Part shown: positions 16,417-25,224 of the stretch, piece by piece
Layout: each line of letters begins with the position of its first letter
How positions within the stretch are numbered: the stretch's first letter is position 1
Assembly (NCBI GenBank): GCA_024689465.1
Contig: JAILDL010000141.1
Span: forward strand, 1 to 36,083
Length of the DNA: 36,083 nucleotides
Source: Lachnospiraceae bacterium
GTDB taxonomy: Bacteria; Bacillota; Clostridia; Lachnospirales; Lachnospiraceae
Direction: 5' to 3'
The notes under the pieces: generated by a model
Database searches by the model: none
What the model was told of the DNA's origin: nothing
What the model saw: the letters and a program-made list of their open reading frames with translations, nothing else
Made by a program: the position numbers and the translations under genes

Positions 16417-17189
16417 ATATGAGTAAGAAAAAGTCGGTTTTTTACGGTATTGCCTTTATCCTGGTTGCCCTGGCAATCCTGGGGCAGGGCATGGGCCTGT
16501 TTGGTTCCATCCCTCTTGTAAAAGTCATCCTTACCGCCTGCATGGGCGTCTGGGCCATAACGGATCTGATCCTGTATAAACAGTTCCTGCGTCCTCTGGT
16601 GTTTATCGGCATCATCCTGTGTCTGTTCAAATCCGAGATCGGGATGCAAAACCTCAGTTACTTCATGATCATGCTTACCGCCGTGCTGCTGGGCATCGGC
16701 CTGGAAATGATCTTTCACGCAGGAAAGACCCACATCTTTCACTCCGGCCATTCCTTAAAGAAGTTCACCGATCCCCTGACCGGCAGAGTTTCCCTGGAAG
16801 ATGAAGAAGGCAATTATTCCAACGGTAACGGTGTGATCAGCATCGACAGCGACATGCGTCCTTTTACCGCTTATCTCACCGATGAAGAGATCCAGGTCCT
16901 GAACATCGATTCCGGTATGGGTCCTGTCACCGTCTATGTGGGAGAAGGCTGCAAGCTCCTTCCCGGAGCCGTTGCCAACATTGATTCCGGCATGAGCCCT
17001 GTGGATGTGTACTTCCCCGCTTCCTGGCGCCTCCAGGTCATCTCCCAGGACGGGCTGGTAAACTTTACCTGGGACCGCCTGCAGGAAAATCTGCCGGAAG
17101 ATGCGCCGGTACTCAAATTAAACCTGGATTCCGGCATGAGCCCTGTAAACATCCACAAACAAGATGGTTCTGCGACGGCAGAAGAATAA
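16413..17189 (+). CDS. Four-helix membrane protein with LiaF-like C-terminal repeats, partner of LytTR regulator
   Basis: The 258-residue product starts with about four membrane helices (residues 8-28, 34-52, 58-71, 82-101), followed by a soluble part built from four copies of a motif of the form I-D-S-(G/D)-M-x-P-(V/F)-x-(V/A)-Y at residues 144-155, 165-176, 190-201 and 238-249. Overall plan resembles LiaF/YvqF-type proteins, whose membrane part inhibits a cell-envelope response regulator. It overlaps the LytTR gene by four bases, so the pair probably works as regulator plus membrane anti-activator. A second start at 16419 is possible; it removes only two residues. The usual DUF3021 partner of such LytTR proteins is not what is seen here. 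No signal peptide cleavage site. Confidence 0.85.
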   Translation: MNMSKKKSVFYGIAFILVALAILGQGMGLFGSIPLVKVILTACMGVWAITDLILYKQFLRPLVFIGIILCLFKSEIGMQNLSYFMIMLTAVLLGIGLEMIFHAGKTHIFHSGHSLKKFTDPLTGRVSLEDEEGNYSNGNGVISIDSDMRPFTAYLTDEEIQVLNIDSGMGPVTVYVGEGCKLLPGAVANIDSGMSPVDVYFPASWRLQVISQDGLVNFTWDRLQENLPEDAPVLKLNLDSGMSPVNIHKQDGSATAEE

Positions 17190-17212
17190 TCCTATATACC
17201 GTTCCAAAATAC

Positions 17213-17249
17213 GGGCAGCATACCAAACGCCTGGTATGCTGCCCTTTTT
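17213..17249 (+). terminator. Strong intrinsic terminator after the LytTR operon
   Basis: A 13-bp perfect stem, GGGCAGCATACCA (17213-17225) with its complement at 17232-17244, loop AACGCC, followed by TTTTT. It separates the LytTR-membrane protein operon from the small ORF at 17283 and could also work for the GH3 transcript on the other strand. Confidence 0.92.
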
Positions 17250-17282
17250 ATGCCCATTTTTAAATCAGGAGGTTTCCTTTTT

Positions 17283-17480
17283 ATGGATATTACTGTTAAA
17301 AAACCTGTTTTCTTTTCCTGGATGATCCAAATCAAAAACCCGTTTCTTCGTTCATCGGAATGCCAGGACCCTTCCTGCACGGATAGCTGTCCTCCTGCCA
17401 TTCCCGATGAAACGATAGACCGTGCAAAGGCGGAAATGCATCAGAAGGTCCTTCTGCAATGCGGGTTGGGGATCCACTGA
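17283..17480 (+). CDS. Small cysteine-containing protein of unknown function
   Basis: A 65-residue ORF starts at ATG 17283 with a strong AGGAGG (about 17267-17272) upstream, which makes it more credible than a chance frame. Four cysteines lie at positions 27, 32, 36 and 60 (ECQDPSCTDSC plus a C-terminal LLQCG), a possible metal-binding or disulphide set. The N-terminus (VKKPVFFSWMIQIKNP) is mildly hydrophobic but not a clear signal peptide, and no double-glycine leader is evident. No promoter is visible in the 34 bases after the terminator, so expression would need readthrough from the LytTR operon. It ends five bases before the convergent GH3 stop. I do not recognise the family. Confidence 0.6.
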   Translation: MDITVKKPVFFSWMIQIKNPFLRSSECQDPSCTDSCPPAIPDETIDRAKAEMHQKVLLQCGLGIH

Positions 17481-17485
17481 ATTTC

Positions 17486-19954
17486 TTAGCTTCCCAGGAT
17501 CTTCCGGATCCCAAGGATGGGATGATTGTTTAAAAAGTCCACGATGCCCAGCATCACGTTTTCCGGCAGCATCCCTTCGCCCGATGCTGCCAGGGCAAAG
17601 AACGGCATCTCATACATGGCTGCAAAGATCATGCCCTCCTGCTCCGGTTCTGCTTTGGAAACCTGTTTTGCCAGGATCTTGATCACCAGCTTTAAGATCT
17701 TGCCCACAACGGTATGCTGCACAGTTTCGATGGTGCATTCCGGTGTAAAGGGCCTGTGTTTTCTGCCATCTCCTGAAGGAAGGGCTTTTCCGTAGAGGAT
17801 TTCAAAATCCCGGAAGGCTTCCTTTCTTCTGTCCTGCCCCTTTCTGCTTACGTCAAAGAGCACTTCATAGGATTTGGGAAGAAACTGATCCTCCTTATTT
17901 CCCTCTACCTGCACGTCCTGTTTCCACAAGATCTGAGAAAGGCTTCTGCCCACGGCGATCTCATAGGTCAAATGGCTTCTTTCCTCTAAGGGTCTCCGGA
18001 TCAGATGGGACCCCTCCAGAATAAAGGATAAGGAGATCTGTTTTTTCAGGCTCCCCGGCTTGTAGGATACCTTCTGAAAAGCTTTCAGCTCGGTGGTGCC
18101 TAAGATCCTGTCCCCTTCCTTTCTGGTTAAAAAGGCAAAGAGTGTATCCTTTCCTTCCATGGGACACAGGGCACTTTCCATCATTTCTCCGGTGCAGGTG
18201 ATGGTGACGGTATCCCCTTCTTTTTGAGGGATTTCCCATAACGCAAAGTTCTCATAGCCAAAGCCGGTGTAGGATAAGCCGTATCCTAAGGGAAACTGCA
18301 CCGGTATCCCGGCGGTATGATAATAGCGATAACCCGTAAAGACAGACTCAGCATAGGTCACGAAGGTTTCGTTTCCGGGGAACAGCCCATAGGAAGGGTT
18401 ATCTTCCACATGAAGGGGCCAGGTTTCCGCCAACCTTCCGCCTGGATTGACCTCGCCGAACAAAACCCGGGCCATGGCTTTTCCAACGCCTTCGCCGCCC
18501 AGATAGGATAAGGTAACTCCGGCTACCCTGTTAAACCAGGGCAGTTCCATGGGCGAGCCGCCTACCAGATGTACCACGATGCGCTCCCCTGGTACTTCTG
18601 CAAGAAGTGCCTCCATCAGGCGGAGCTGATCTTCCGGCAGTTTCATGTTTTCCCGGTCAAAGCCTTCCGACTCAAAGCCTTCCGTCAGTCCCAGGATCAC
18701 CAGGATCCGGTTGGCCTGTTTGGCAAGGGTGACGGCTTCCCGGATCATCTCTGCTTCCGCTCCGGAAGAGCGTCTTCCTCCCAGGGCAAAACCGGGTGCA
18801 TAGCTAAGCTCCGGTGCGTAGCCTTTCAGTTCCTGAAGCGGCACATCCACCCGGATGGGATTGATCTTGCTGCTGCCTGCCCCCTGATACCGCACTTCTT
18901 CTGCAAAGGCACCGATCACGCACAGCTTTTCACCGCGCTGAAAGGGCAGGATCTGCCCCTCATTTTTAAGAAGGACCAAAGATCCTTCTGCTGCCCGTAC
19001 GGCCAGGGCATGCTGGCTTTCCTGATCATAGGATGTGGTCTTCTGGTTCTCCCTGCAGGCCAGGGCAAAAGCGATCAGCCGGATCAGACTTTCCTCCAGT
19101 TCGGCCTCCTGCATCCTGCCGGATAAGATCTCTTCCAGAACCTTCCGATTGTTATAGCCTTTATTTCCGGGCATCTCCAGATCCAGCCCGGCCCGGACTC
19201 CTTCACTGCGCACATGAACGGCGCCCCAGTCGGAGATCGTCAGTCCTTCATAGCCCCATTCCCTTCGCAGAATATCCTTTAGCAGGTAGGGGTTCTCACT
19301 GTTGTATAACCCGTTCAGCCGGTTGTAAGAACACATCACCGTCATGGGCTTTACTTCCTTTACGGCGATCTCAAAGGCTTTTAAATAGATCTCCCGAAGG
19401 GCGGTATCATCTACCAGAGCATCTACGCTCATTCTCCGTTTTTCCTGATTATTGGCGGCAAAGTGCTTTAAACTGGTGCCACAGCCGCTGCTCTGGATCC
19501 CCCGGATCATGGCGGAGGCCATCCTGCCGGAGATCACCGGGTCTTCGCTGAAATATTCAAAGTTTCGGCCGCACAGAGGGCTGCGTTTATGGCAGATCCC
19601 GGGGCCTAAATCCACGGATACGCCTTCTGCCTGGGCCGCTTCTCCAATGGCGCGTCCAACTTCTCCTGCCAGTTCTTCATCAAAACTGCAGGCAAGGGCC
19701 GATGCCGTAGGGAAACAAACTGCGGGAACGGAAGATCCGATCCCCAGATTGTCGGAACTTTCCGCCTGTTTCCGAAGGCCGTGAGGGCCGTCACTGACCA
19801 TAACGGAAGGGATCCCCAGCCGGTCGATCTCCTGGGTATGCCAGGTATCCTTTCCCGACAAGAGGGAAACCTTTTCTTCCAGGGTCAGCTCCTTTACCAG
19901 TTCCTTCGCTCTCGGAACAAATTCTTTTATTTCATGAAATACGCTCTCTTCCAT
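17486..19954 (-). CDS. GH3 beta-glycosidase (beta-glucosidase-like)
   Basis: A cytoplasmic family 3 glycoside hydrolase of 822 residues. The N-terminal barrel contains SDGPHGLRK, RSPLCGRNFEYFSEDP, KHFAANNQE and LTISDWGAVH, where the Asp (residue 242 from this start) is the predicted nucleophile. The alpha/beta sandwich domain holds the GFESEGFDRENMKLP block, followed by a fibronectin-III-like domain and a further ~90-residue tail rich in hydrophobic residues, as in many Firmicutes GH3 enzymes. I place the start at 19954, preceded by GGAGG; the frame also has ATG at 19984, three bases after the transporter stop but without a ribosome binding site. It forms an operon with the GPH symporter upstream, which probably imports its beta-glucoside substrate. 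Confidence 0.94.
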   Translation of the reverse strand: MEESVFHEIKEFVPRAKELVKELTLEEKVSLLSGKDTWHTQEIDRLGIPSVMVSDGPHGLRKQAESSDNLGIGSSVPAVCFPTASALACSFDEELAGEVGRAIGEAAQAEGVSVDLGPGICHKRSPLCGRNFEYFSEDPVISGRMASAMIRGIQSSGCGTSLKHFAANNQEKRRMSVDALVDDTALREIYLKAFEIAVKEVKPMTVMCSYNRLNGLYNSENPYLLKDILRREWGYEGLTISDWGAVHVRSEGVRAGLDLEMPGNKGYNNRKVLEEILSGRMQEAELEESLIRLIAFALACRENQKTTSYDQESQHALAVRAAEGSLVLLKNEGQILPFQRGEKLCVIGAFAEEVRYQGAGSSKINPIRVDVPLQELKGYAPELSYAPGFALGGRRSSGAEAEMIREAVTLAKQANRILVILGLTEGFESEGFDRENMKLPEDQLRLMEALLAEVPGERIVVHLVGGSPMELPWFNRVAGVTLSYLGGEGVGKAMARVLFGEVNPGGRLAETWPLHVEDNPSYGLFPGNETFVTYAESVFTGYRYYHTAGIPVQFPLGYGLSYTGFGYENFALWEIPQKEGDTVTITCTGEMMESALCPMEGKDTLFAFLTRKEGDRILGTTELKAFQKVSYKPGSLKKQISLSFILEGSHLIRRPLEERSHLTYEIAVGRSLSQILWKQDVQVEGNKEDQFLPKSYEVLFDVSRKGQDRRKEAFRDFEILYGKALPSGDGRKHRPFTPECTIETVQHTVVGKILKLVIKILAKQVSKAEPEQEGMIFAAMYEMPFFALAASGEGMLPENVMLGIVDFLNNHPILGIRKILGS

Positions 19955-19987
19955 TCGCGGTTCCTCCATCTCGCCATCCTGCATTCT

Positions 19988-21328
19988 TCAGGCATTGGGT
20001 TCTGCCCCTTTTCGTTTGTCCTTCATGCCGATCAGGGCGTAGATACTGAGCAGCAGGAAGGCAGCGGGAAGGCACCCCATCAGATACCGGATCCCCTGCA
20101 GCGCGCCTGCACTCTGGGTCACGATCTGATCGCCGGTACTCTCCACATAGCCCACCCATTTTAAGGCCGCCGTTGCAACGCCTACACAGATAGCGGAGCA
20201 GATCTTGTACAGGAACATGGTGATCCCGTAGATGATGCCCTCTCTGCGCACACCGTTTTTCTCTTCGTCCACTTCCACCACATCCGGAAGGATGGCCCAA
20301 ATCAGGGTCTGTCCTGCAGAGATGCCTACCCCCACTAAGATTGTCACGATGGTCACTGCCAAAAGGTTCCCGGCAGGAATGAACAGGCAAAGGACCAGAG
20401 GCACCAGGAAATAAACGGTGCTGACTTCATAGGTACGGATCTTTCCGATCTTATTACTTAACCCGACCCAAAGAGGCGTCGCTGCTACTGCGGTGATCAG
20501 GGGCACGGCCATGAAGACGGTGGTCAGATCCTCGCTGATGGCCAGCGAATATTTCATGTAATAGATATAGATGGCCATGATGATATCAAAGGCCACCATA
20601 TTGCAGATAAACATGGCCAGGATCTTGCGGTATGCTTTCAGCTTCAGCAGGGCCAGGATGGTTTTTCCGATCCGTTCCTGTTTTTCCTCTTTCTCCGGGA
20701 TCACCCGCTCCTTCGTCCCCGCAAAGGCCAGTAGAATGCACAGGATCAGGATCAGCCCCAGGATCCGTCCCATAACGGGAAAGCTCCGGGTATAGGCTTC
20801 CTTTCCGGGATAGAGGATATCCACGATCAGGGTAACGCCCATGGCGGAGAGCAAAGATCCGATAAAGGACAGCGCCATCTTAAAACCGGAAATGCTGGTC
20901 CTCTCGTCGGGGTCCCGGGACAGTTCCGGGAGCAGGGAGTTGTATGGAATGGAAACCAGTGAATATAAGGTATTAAAGAGAATGCCGATCAGGGTGAAGT
21001 AGATCACCTGATAAAGCGTCTGCTGAAAGGGCACCACCCAAAGCAGCATAAAGCCGATGCCCAGCGGAATGGCTCCGAATAAAAGGAAAGGTCTGCGTCT
21101 GCCCCATCTGCTTCTTGCATGGTCGGACACCACACCCATGATCAGGTCCGTAAAGGCGTTCCAGATCCGTTCCACCATGAAAATATAGCCGGCGTAAACG
21201 GGATTCATCCCTGCCACATCCGTCAGGAAAAATACCAGGTAAAACCCTACCGCACCGTAGGCGATATTGTTTCCCAGATCCCCCAGACCGTAAAACACTT
21301 TCTCCTTGGTTTTGATCTTTTCGTTCAT
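19988..21328 (-). CDS. GPH family (MelB/YicJ-like) sugar:cation symporter
   Basis: A 446-residue integral membrane protein with about 12 predicted helices. The start, KEKVFYGLGDLGNNIAYGAVGFYLVFFLTDVAGM, and the loop 2-3 motif DHARSRWGRRRPFLLFGAIPLG are typical of glycoside-pentoside-hexuronide symporters, as is SIPYNSLLPELSRDPDERTSISGFK. Such carriers take up di- and oligosaccharides with H+ or Na+. The start at 21328 has AGGAGG ten bases upstream. It is the first gene of a two-gene operon with the GH3 enzyme and is divergent from an AraC regulator, the usual arrangement for a substrate-induced sugar-use locus. Exact sugar not deducible; GH3 suggests a beta-glucoside or xylo-oligosaccharide. 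Confidence 0.95.
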   Translation of the reverse strand: MNEKIKTKEKVFYGLGDLGNNIAYGAVGFYLVFFLTDVAGMNPVYAGYIFMVERIWNAFTDLIMGVVSDHARSRWGRRRPFLLFGAIPLGIGFMLLWVVPFQQTLYQVIYFTLIGILFNTLYSLVSIPYNSLLPELSRDPDERTSISGFKMALSFIGSLLSAMGVTLIVDILYPGKEAYTRSFPVMGRILGLILILCILLAFAGTKERVIPEKEEKQERIGKTILALLKLKAYRKILAMFICNMVAFDIIMAIYIYYMKYSLAISEDLTTVFMAVPLITAVAATPLWVGLSNKIGKIRTYEVSTVYFLVPLVLCLFIPAGNLLAVTIVTILVGVGISAGQTLIWAILPDVVEVDEEKNGVRREGIIYGITMFLYKICSAICVGVATAALKWVGYVESTGDQIVTQSAGALQGIRYLMGCLPAAFLLLSIYALIGMKDKRKGAEPNA

Positions 21329-21427
21329 AGCTTGCCTCCTGCCATATGAAAATGTACCTTCTGGTTTTATTGTAAAGAGGCTTCCTGTTTTTCTGTATCA
21401 TGATTTCTGTATTTTTATCAGATTTTC

Positions 21428-21456
21428 TTGTTTCTTTTTCATCTTTTTCATACTAT
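21428..21456 (+). promoter_or_regulatory. Candidate promoter of the AraC regulator
   Basis: TTGTTT (21428-21433) and TACTAT (21451-21456) are spaced by 17 bases, upstream of GGAGGA and the ATG at 21510. The -10 is weak (4 of 6); an overlapping TATATA is an alternative. No convincing promoter for the divergent symporter was found. Confidence 0.35.
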
Positions 21457-21509
21457 ATAAGTACAGACACTTGCTTTTGTTTTCCCTTCTTTACGGAGGA
21501 ATACACCCT

Positions 21510-22844
21510 ATGCAGGAAACATCTGCTCCCTGCGGCATCCCCGGTGGGATCGCCCGCATGCAGGTTCTCTATGATTTTGCCCGGATCCCTCTGGTCCTGG
21601 TATCCATGAAAGATGCCCCTACCGTCACCGCTTCCGTGGGGCTCTCTTCCTTTGCGCCCCTTTTGCGGGAGCATTTTGCCCACATCGCTTCTTTTCTGAA
21701 GGATTCTTCCTATGACCTTTTGTATCAGGGAAATGAAGTCTACGGCCTCATCGCTCTGCAGCCGGAAGATCCTATCAGCAAGAAAGTCCTGATCTGCGGG
21801 CCCGCTCTGATCTCGGAAGCCTTTTCCTTCCAGCAGCTGCGGGATCTTTCCTTTGCTTCCGGTATGACACAAAAGGATCTGATGGAGATGGCGGGGCAGC
21901 TACCGATCGTTACCGCTGCCTCTTTTACCGCCTTTTTCCGTATGCTCCTTTTTGAAATCCGGTCCATGGACCCTTCTGCTTCCCGGGAAACATCTTTAAA
22001 CGATCCCTTATCCCCTCTTCCTTCTCTGGAAGAGCTCCGGGATTATCGGTTCCTGTCGGAAAAAGACGGCTCCCGAAGCGCCCTTTCCCGCATGCTTTTG
22101 GAAAACCGGGAAGAAGAGCGCCTCCATACCTCCTATCGGGAGGAAGTAGCTCTTTTATCCTGCGTGCGGGACGGAGATCTCACAAGGCTGGAGGCCACCT
22201 ACCGCTCCCAGCCCCAGGTGCAATACGGCCAGATGAGTGCCCATCCCATGCGCCAGCTCTTCTACGGCAGCATCGCCAACACCACCCTGGTGACCCGCTA
22301 TGCCATCGAAGGCGGAATGGATGAAGAGGAAGCCTTTACCTTAAGTGACATCTACATTCGAAAAATGGAGCAGTGCAGCTCCCTTTACCAGCTGGAAACC
22401 TTAAACGAAGAAATGGCCCTGGATTTTACCACCCGGGTTGCGGAAAAAAAGCGGGCGGGCCTTCCCTATTCCCCCGCCATCTGCTCCTGCATGGATTACA
22501 TCAAAGATCACCGCTATGAAAAGATCTCCCTTTCCGATCTGGCCCGCCATACCGCCTTAAGTGAAAAATATCTGTCCTTTCTCTTTGTCCGGGAAGTGGG
22601 AGAGACGATCTCTTCCTATATCCTGGCGCGTAAGATCGAAGAAGCCAAAAACCTCCTACGCTATACCGATGATCCCTACAGTTCCATTGCGGCCCTTTTG
22701 AGTTTCAGCTCCCAGAGCCACTTTACCGCCCGTTTTCGTACTGTCACCGGAATGACGCCCAGAGCCTTCCGAAATTCTTTTGCAAATGCCCACCCATCCT
22801 CGTATGATGAAAGTATGGATTTCTCCGGAAACCCTACCCAATAA
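21510..22844 (+). CDS. AraC-family transcriptional regulator
   Basis: A 444-residue regulator. The C-terminal ~100 residues form the double helix-turn-helix of the AraC family (YSPAICSCMDYIKDHRYEKISLSDLARHTALSEKYLSFLF... ending in FSSQSHFTARFRTVTGMTPRAFRN). The N-terminal ~340 residues are not a recognisable cupin and may be a separate ligand-binding region. I chose ATG 21510, preceded by GGAGGA at good distance; the frame extends upstream to 21306 through low-complexity codons with no start signal. It is divergent from the symporter-GH3 operon and most probably activates it in response to the imported sugar. An EEP hydrolase begins 17 bases downstream and may be co-transcribed. Confidence 0.92.
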   Translation: MQETSAPCGIPGGIARMQVLYDFARIPLVLVSMKDAPTVTASVGLSSFAPLLREHFAHIASFLKDSSYDLLYQGNEVYGLIALQPEDPISKKVLICGPALISEAFSFQQLRDLSFASGMTQKDLMEMAGQLPIVTAASFTAFFRMLLFEIRSMDPSASRETSLNDPLSPLPSLEELRDYRFLSEKDGSRSALSRMLLENREEERLHTSYREEVALLSCVRDGDLTRLEATYRSQPQVQYGQMSAHPMRQLFYGSIANTTLVTRYAIEGGMDEEEAFTLSDIYIRKMEQCSSLYQLETLNEEMALDFTTRVAEKKRAGLPYSPAICSCMDYIKDHRYEKISLSDLARHTALSEKYLSFLFVREVGETISSYILARKIEEAKNLLRYTDDPYSSIAALLSFSSQSHFTARFRTVTGMTPRAFRNSFANAHPSSYDESMDFSGNPTQ

Positions 22845-22861
22845 AGAAAAAGGAGCCTGTC

Positions 22862-23947
22862 ATGAAGAACAAAAAGAAACTGCCTCTCTTTGCCAAGATC
22901 CCTCTGATCTGCCTCGCAGTGATCCTCGTGGTGATCGCAGTTGTCCTGATCCTGTACACCGTAACCGAATACAAGCCGGATGCGGTGGAAGAGCTTACCA
23001 CCGACGGTTCCGGTGCGGCATTCCCGGCCGATAAGACGTCCCTGTCCCTTCTCTCCTGGAACATCGGCTATTGCGGCCTTTCCGCCAACGAAGATTTCTT
23101 TATGGATGGCGGTAAAAATATCTTCCCCGAAGATCCTCTGGAGGTTCCCGAAAATCTGGAAGCAGTAAAAGATGTGATCCGTAATACCCATGCGGATGTA
23201 ACGGTTTTGCAGGAAGTGGACTACAGCAGCAAGCGTACGGATTATCTGGATGAAACCGCAGCGCTTCTTTCCGCTTTTCCGGAGCAGGAAGGGGTATTTG
23301 CCTATAATTACAACTGCTTCTTTGTTCCCATTCCCGTTCCGCCTCTTGGAAAGATGGGTGCAGGGCAGTTTACCTTATCCAATTACGATATCGCTTCCGC
23401 ACAGCGGATCCAGCTTCCCTGCCCCTTTACCTGGCCTACCAGAAGCTGTAACTTAAAGCGCTGCCTTCTGGTTTCCCGGATCCCCATTGAAGGTTCCGAC
23501 AAGGAATGGGTGCTGATCAACCTGCACCTGGAAGCCTATGACAGCGGAGAGGGCAAGATCGCCCAGACCAGAATGCTGGTGGATTTTATGGAAGCAGAAT
23601 ATGCCAAGGGAAACTATGTGATCGCAGCCGGAGACTTTAACCAGTCCTTCTCCAACATCGATACCTCCATGTATCCTGTGATCGACCCTTCCTTCTGGCA
23701 GTGCGGCAAACTGGATGCAAGCGCCTTCGGTGATCATTTCTCCCTGGTGATGGATACCACCTATCCCACCTGCCGCTCCCTGGATAAGGAATATCCCGGC
23801 GGTATGCCTGCGGATTTTCAGTTTTACATGATCGACGGATTCATTGTCTCTTCCAATCTTTCCATCGATACCTGTGAAACGATCTCTCTGGATTTTCAGA
23901 ATTCCGACCACAATCCGGTTTATCTGGAAGTATCCGTTCTTCCCTGA
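22862..23947 (+). CDS. Membrane-anchored endonuclease/exonuclease/phosphatase (EEP) family protein
   Basis: The 361-residue protein begins with a lysine-rich stretch and one membrane helix (about residues 12-34), so the catalytic domain should face outside. The EEP fold residues are visible: LLSWNIGYCG (Asn67), VLQEVD (Glu118), INLHLEA, AAGDFNQS and, near the end, NSDHNPVYLEV with the general-base His. This metal-dependent superfamily includes DNases, sphingomyelinases and inositol-phosphate phosphatases; the sequence does not decide the substrate. AAAGGAG precedes the ATG. It follows the AraC gene by 17 bases, and a serine hydrolase follows after 80 bases. An external phosphodiesterase or phosphatase role is inferred. 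Confidence 0.9.
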   Translation: MKNKKKLPLFAKIPLICLAVILVVIAVVLILYTVTEYKPDAVEELTTDGSGAAFPADKTSLSLLSWNIGYCGLSANEDFFMDGGKNIFPEDPLEVPENLEAVKDVIRNTHADVTVLQEVDYSSKRTDYLDETAALLSAFPEQEGVFAYNYNCFFVPIPVPPLGKMGAGQFTLSNYDIASAQRIQLPCPFTWPTRSCNLKRCLLVSRIPIEGSDKEWVLINLHLEAYDSGEGKIAQTRMLVDFMEAEYAKGNYVIAAGDFNQSFSNIDTSMYPVIDPSFWQCGKLDASAFGDHFSLVMDTTYPTCRSLDKEYPGGMPADFQFYMIDGFIVSSNLSIDTCETISLDFQNSDHNPVYLEVSVLP

Positions 23948-24027
23948 AAACAGCCCCCTTGGTTTCCATAGGGGGTTCTGCATATAAAAAATATCCCGGC
24001 ATATAACCGTCAAGAAAGAAGGCAACT

Positions 24028-25206
24028 ATGGATCGCATACAATTGTTAAAACAAACCATGGACCGGGCGGTAGAAACCTGCAACGTAGCAGGCGTAAACC
24101 TCTTGGTCACCCGAAACGGAAAGGAAGACCTGTACTTAGAGTCCGGTCTCATGGATGTGGAGAACAAGGTTCCCATCAGACGGGATACCATCTTCCGTCT
24201 CTTTTCTCAGACCAAGCCCATTACCGCCGCTGCTGCCATGATCCTCATGGAACGGGGAGAGCTGGATCTGATCTCGCCGGTTTCGGATTTTATCCCTTCC
24301 TACAATGATCAGACCTATTTTGACAACGGGGTTCCCAAGCCGGTTCCCGCCCCTATCCGTATCCAGGATCTGCTGCGGATGACCTCCGGGCTTACCTATG
24401 ATGATCCTTCCCTGTTATCCGGAGCCCAGACCAAGGTGATCTTTGACGACTGCAAGGCCCGCCTGGGAACGGATCACGAAATGACCACCTACGAACTGGC
24501 TTCCCGCCTGGGAGAAGTTACCCTGGAATTTGCCCCTTCGGAACGCTTCCTCTACGGAACCTCCGCCGATGTGCTGGGTGCCGTCATCGAAGTAGTATCC
24601 GGCATGAAGCTGGGAGAGTTCCTGAAAAAGGAGATCTTTGATCCCCTGGGGATGCAGGATACTGCCTTTTATGTAGAAGAAAAAAAGCAGCCCCGCCTGG
24701 CCAAAGCCTATCGCACCGTTACCGAAAACGGCTCTGCCCATCTGGAGCTGTATACCGATAACAACCTGGGGATCTGCAATGCCATGGACCATGCCCCTGC
24801 CTATGAAGCAGGGGGCGCAGGCCTTACCTCCACACTGGATGATTACAACAAATTTGCCGCCATGCTCCTGAATGAAGGAACCTATAACGGTGTCCGGATC
24901 TTAAAGCCTGCCACCGTGCGGTTTATGACACGGGGAGAACTCCTGCCGGAGCAGCAGCCTTCCTTTAATACATGGACCGGCTTAAACGGTTTTTCCTATA
25001 ACTGTCTCATGCGGATCTGTAAGTTCCCGGCCCAGGCAGGCCTTATGGTCTCCCCCGGAGAATACGGCTGGGACGGCTGGCTGGGAGTATTCTTTGCCAA
25101 TCTGCCTGCAGAGAACATGACCATCCTTATGGGCACTCAGAAGGTGGATGCAGGCACCTTTGATCTGACCCGCAAATTAAAGAATATTCTGCTCAGTGAG
25201 CTGTAA
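24028..25206 (+). CDS. Serine hydrolase of the beta-lactamase/class C PBP-like family
   Basis: A 392-residue protein of the beta-lactamase/esterase fold. The nucleophile motif S-x-x-K is SQTK (Ser60, Lys63). The second motif Y-x-N is replaced by YGT (Tyr176), and the third motif region reads YGWDGWLG near residue 350 instead of K-T-G or H-x-G. There is no signal peptide, so a cytoplasmic esterase-like activity is more likely than cell-wall cleavage; family members include EstB-type esterases and D-aminopeptidases. An AGAAGG site precedes ATG 24028. It lies 80 bases after the EEP gene and is closed by a strong terminator at 25225. Confidence 0.92.
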   Translation: MDRIQLLKQTMDRAVETCNVAGVNLLVTRNGKEDLYLESGLMDVENKVPIRRDTIFRLFSQTKPITAAAAMILMERGELDLISPVSDFIPSYNDQTYFDNGVPKPVPAPIRIQDLLRMTSGLTYDDPSLLSGAQTKVIFDDCKARLGTDHEMTTYELASRLGEVTLEFAPSERFLYGTSADVLGAVIEVVSGMKLGEFLKKEIFDPLGMQDTAFYVEEKKQPRLAKAYRTVTENGSAHLELYTDNNLGICNAMDHAPAYEAGGAGLTSTLDDYNKFAAMLLNEGTYNGVRILKPATVRFMTRGELLPEQQPSFNTWTGLNGFSYNCLMRICKFPAQAGLMVSPGEYGWDGWLGVFFANLPAENMTILMGTQKVDAGTFDLTRKLKNILLSEL

Positions 25207-25224
25207 TCTTTCATAAATCTTAAG

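Noticed and set aside
23954-23975. CCCCCT/AGGGGG hairpin after the EEP gene
   Set aside because: No T-tract follows; at best a weak pause or processing site, so not listed as a terminator.
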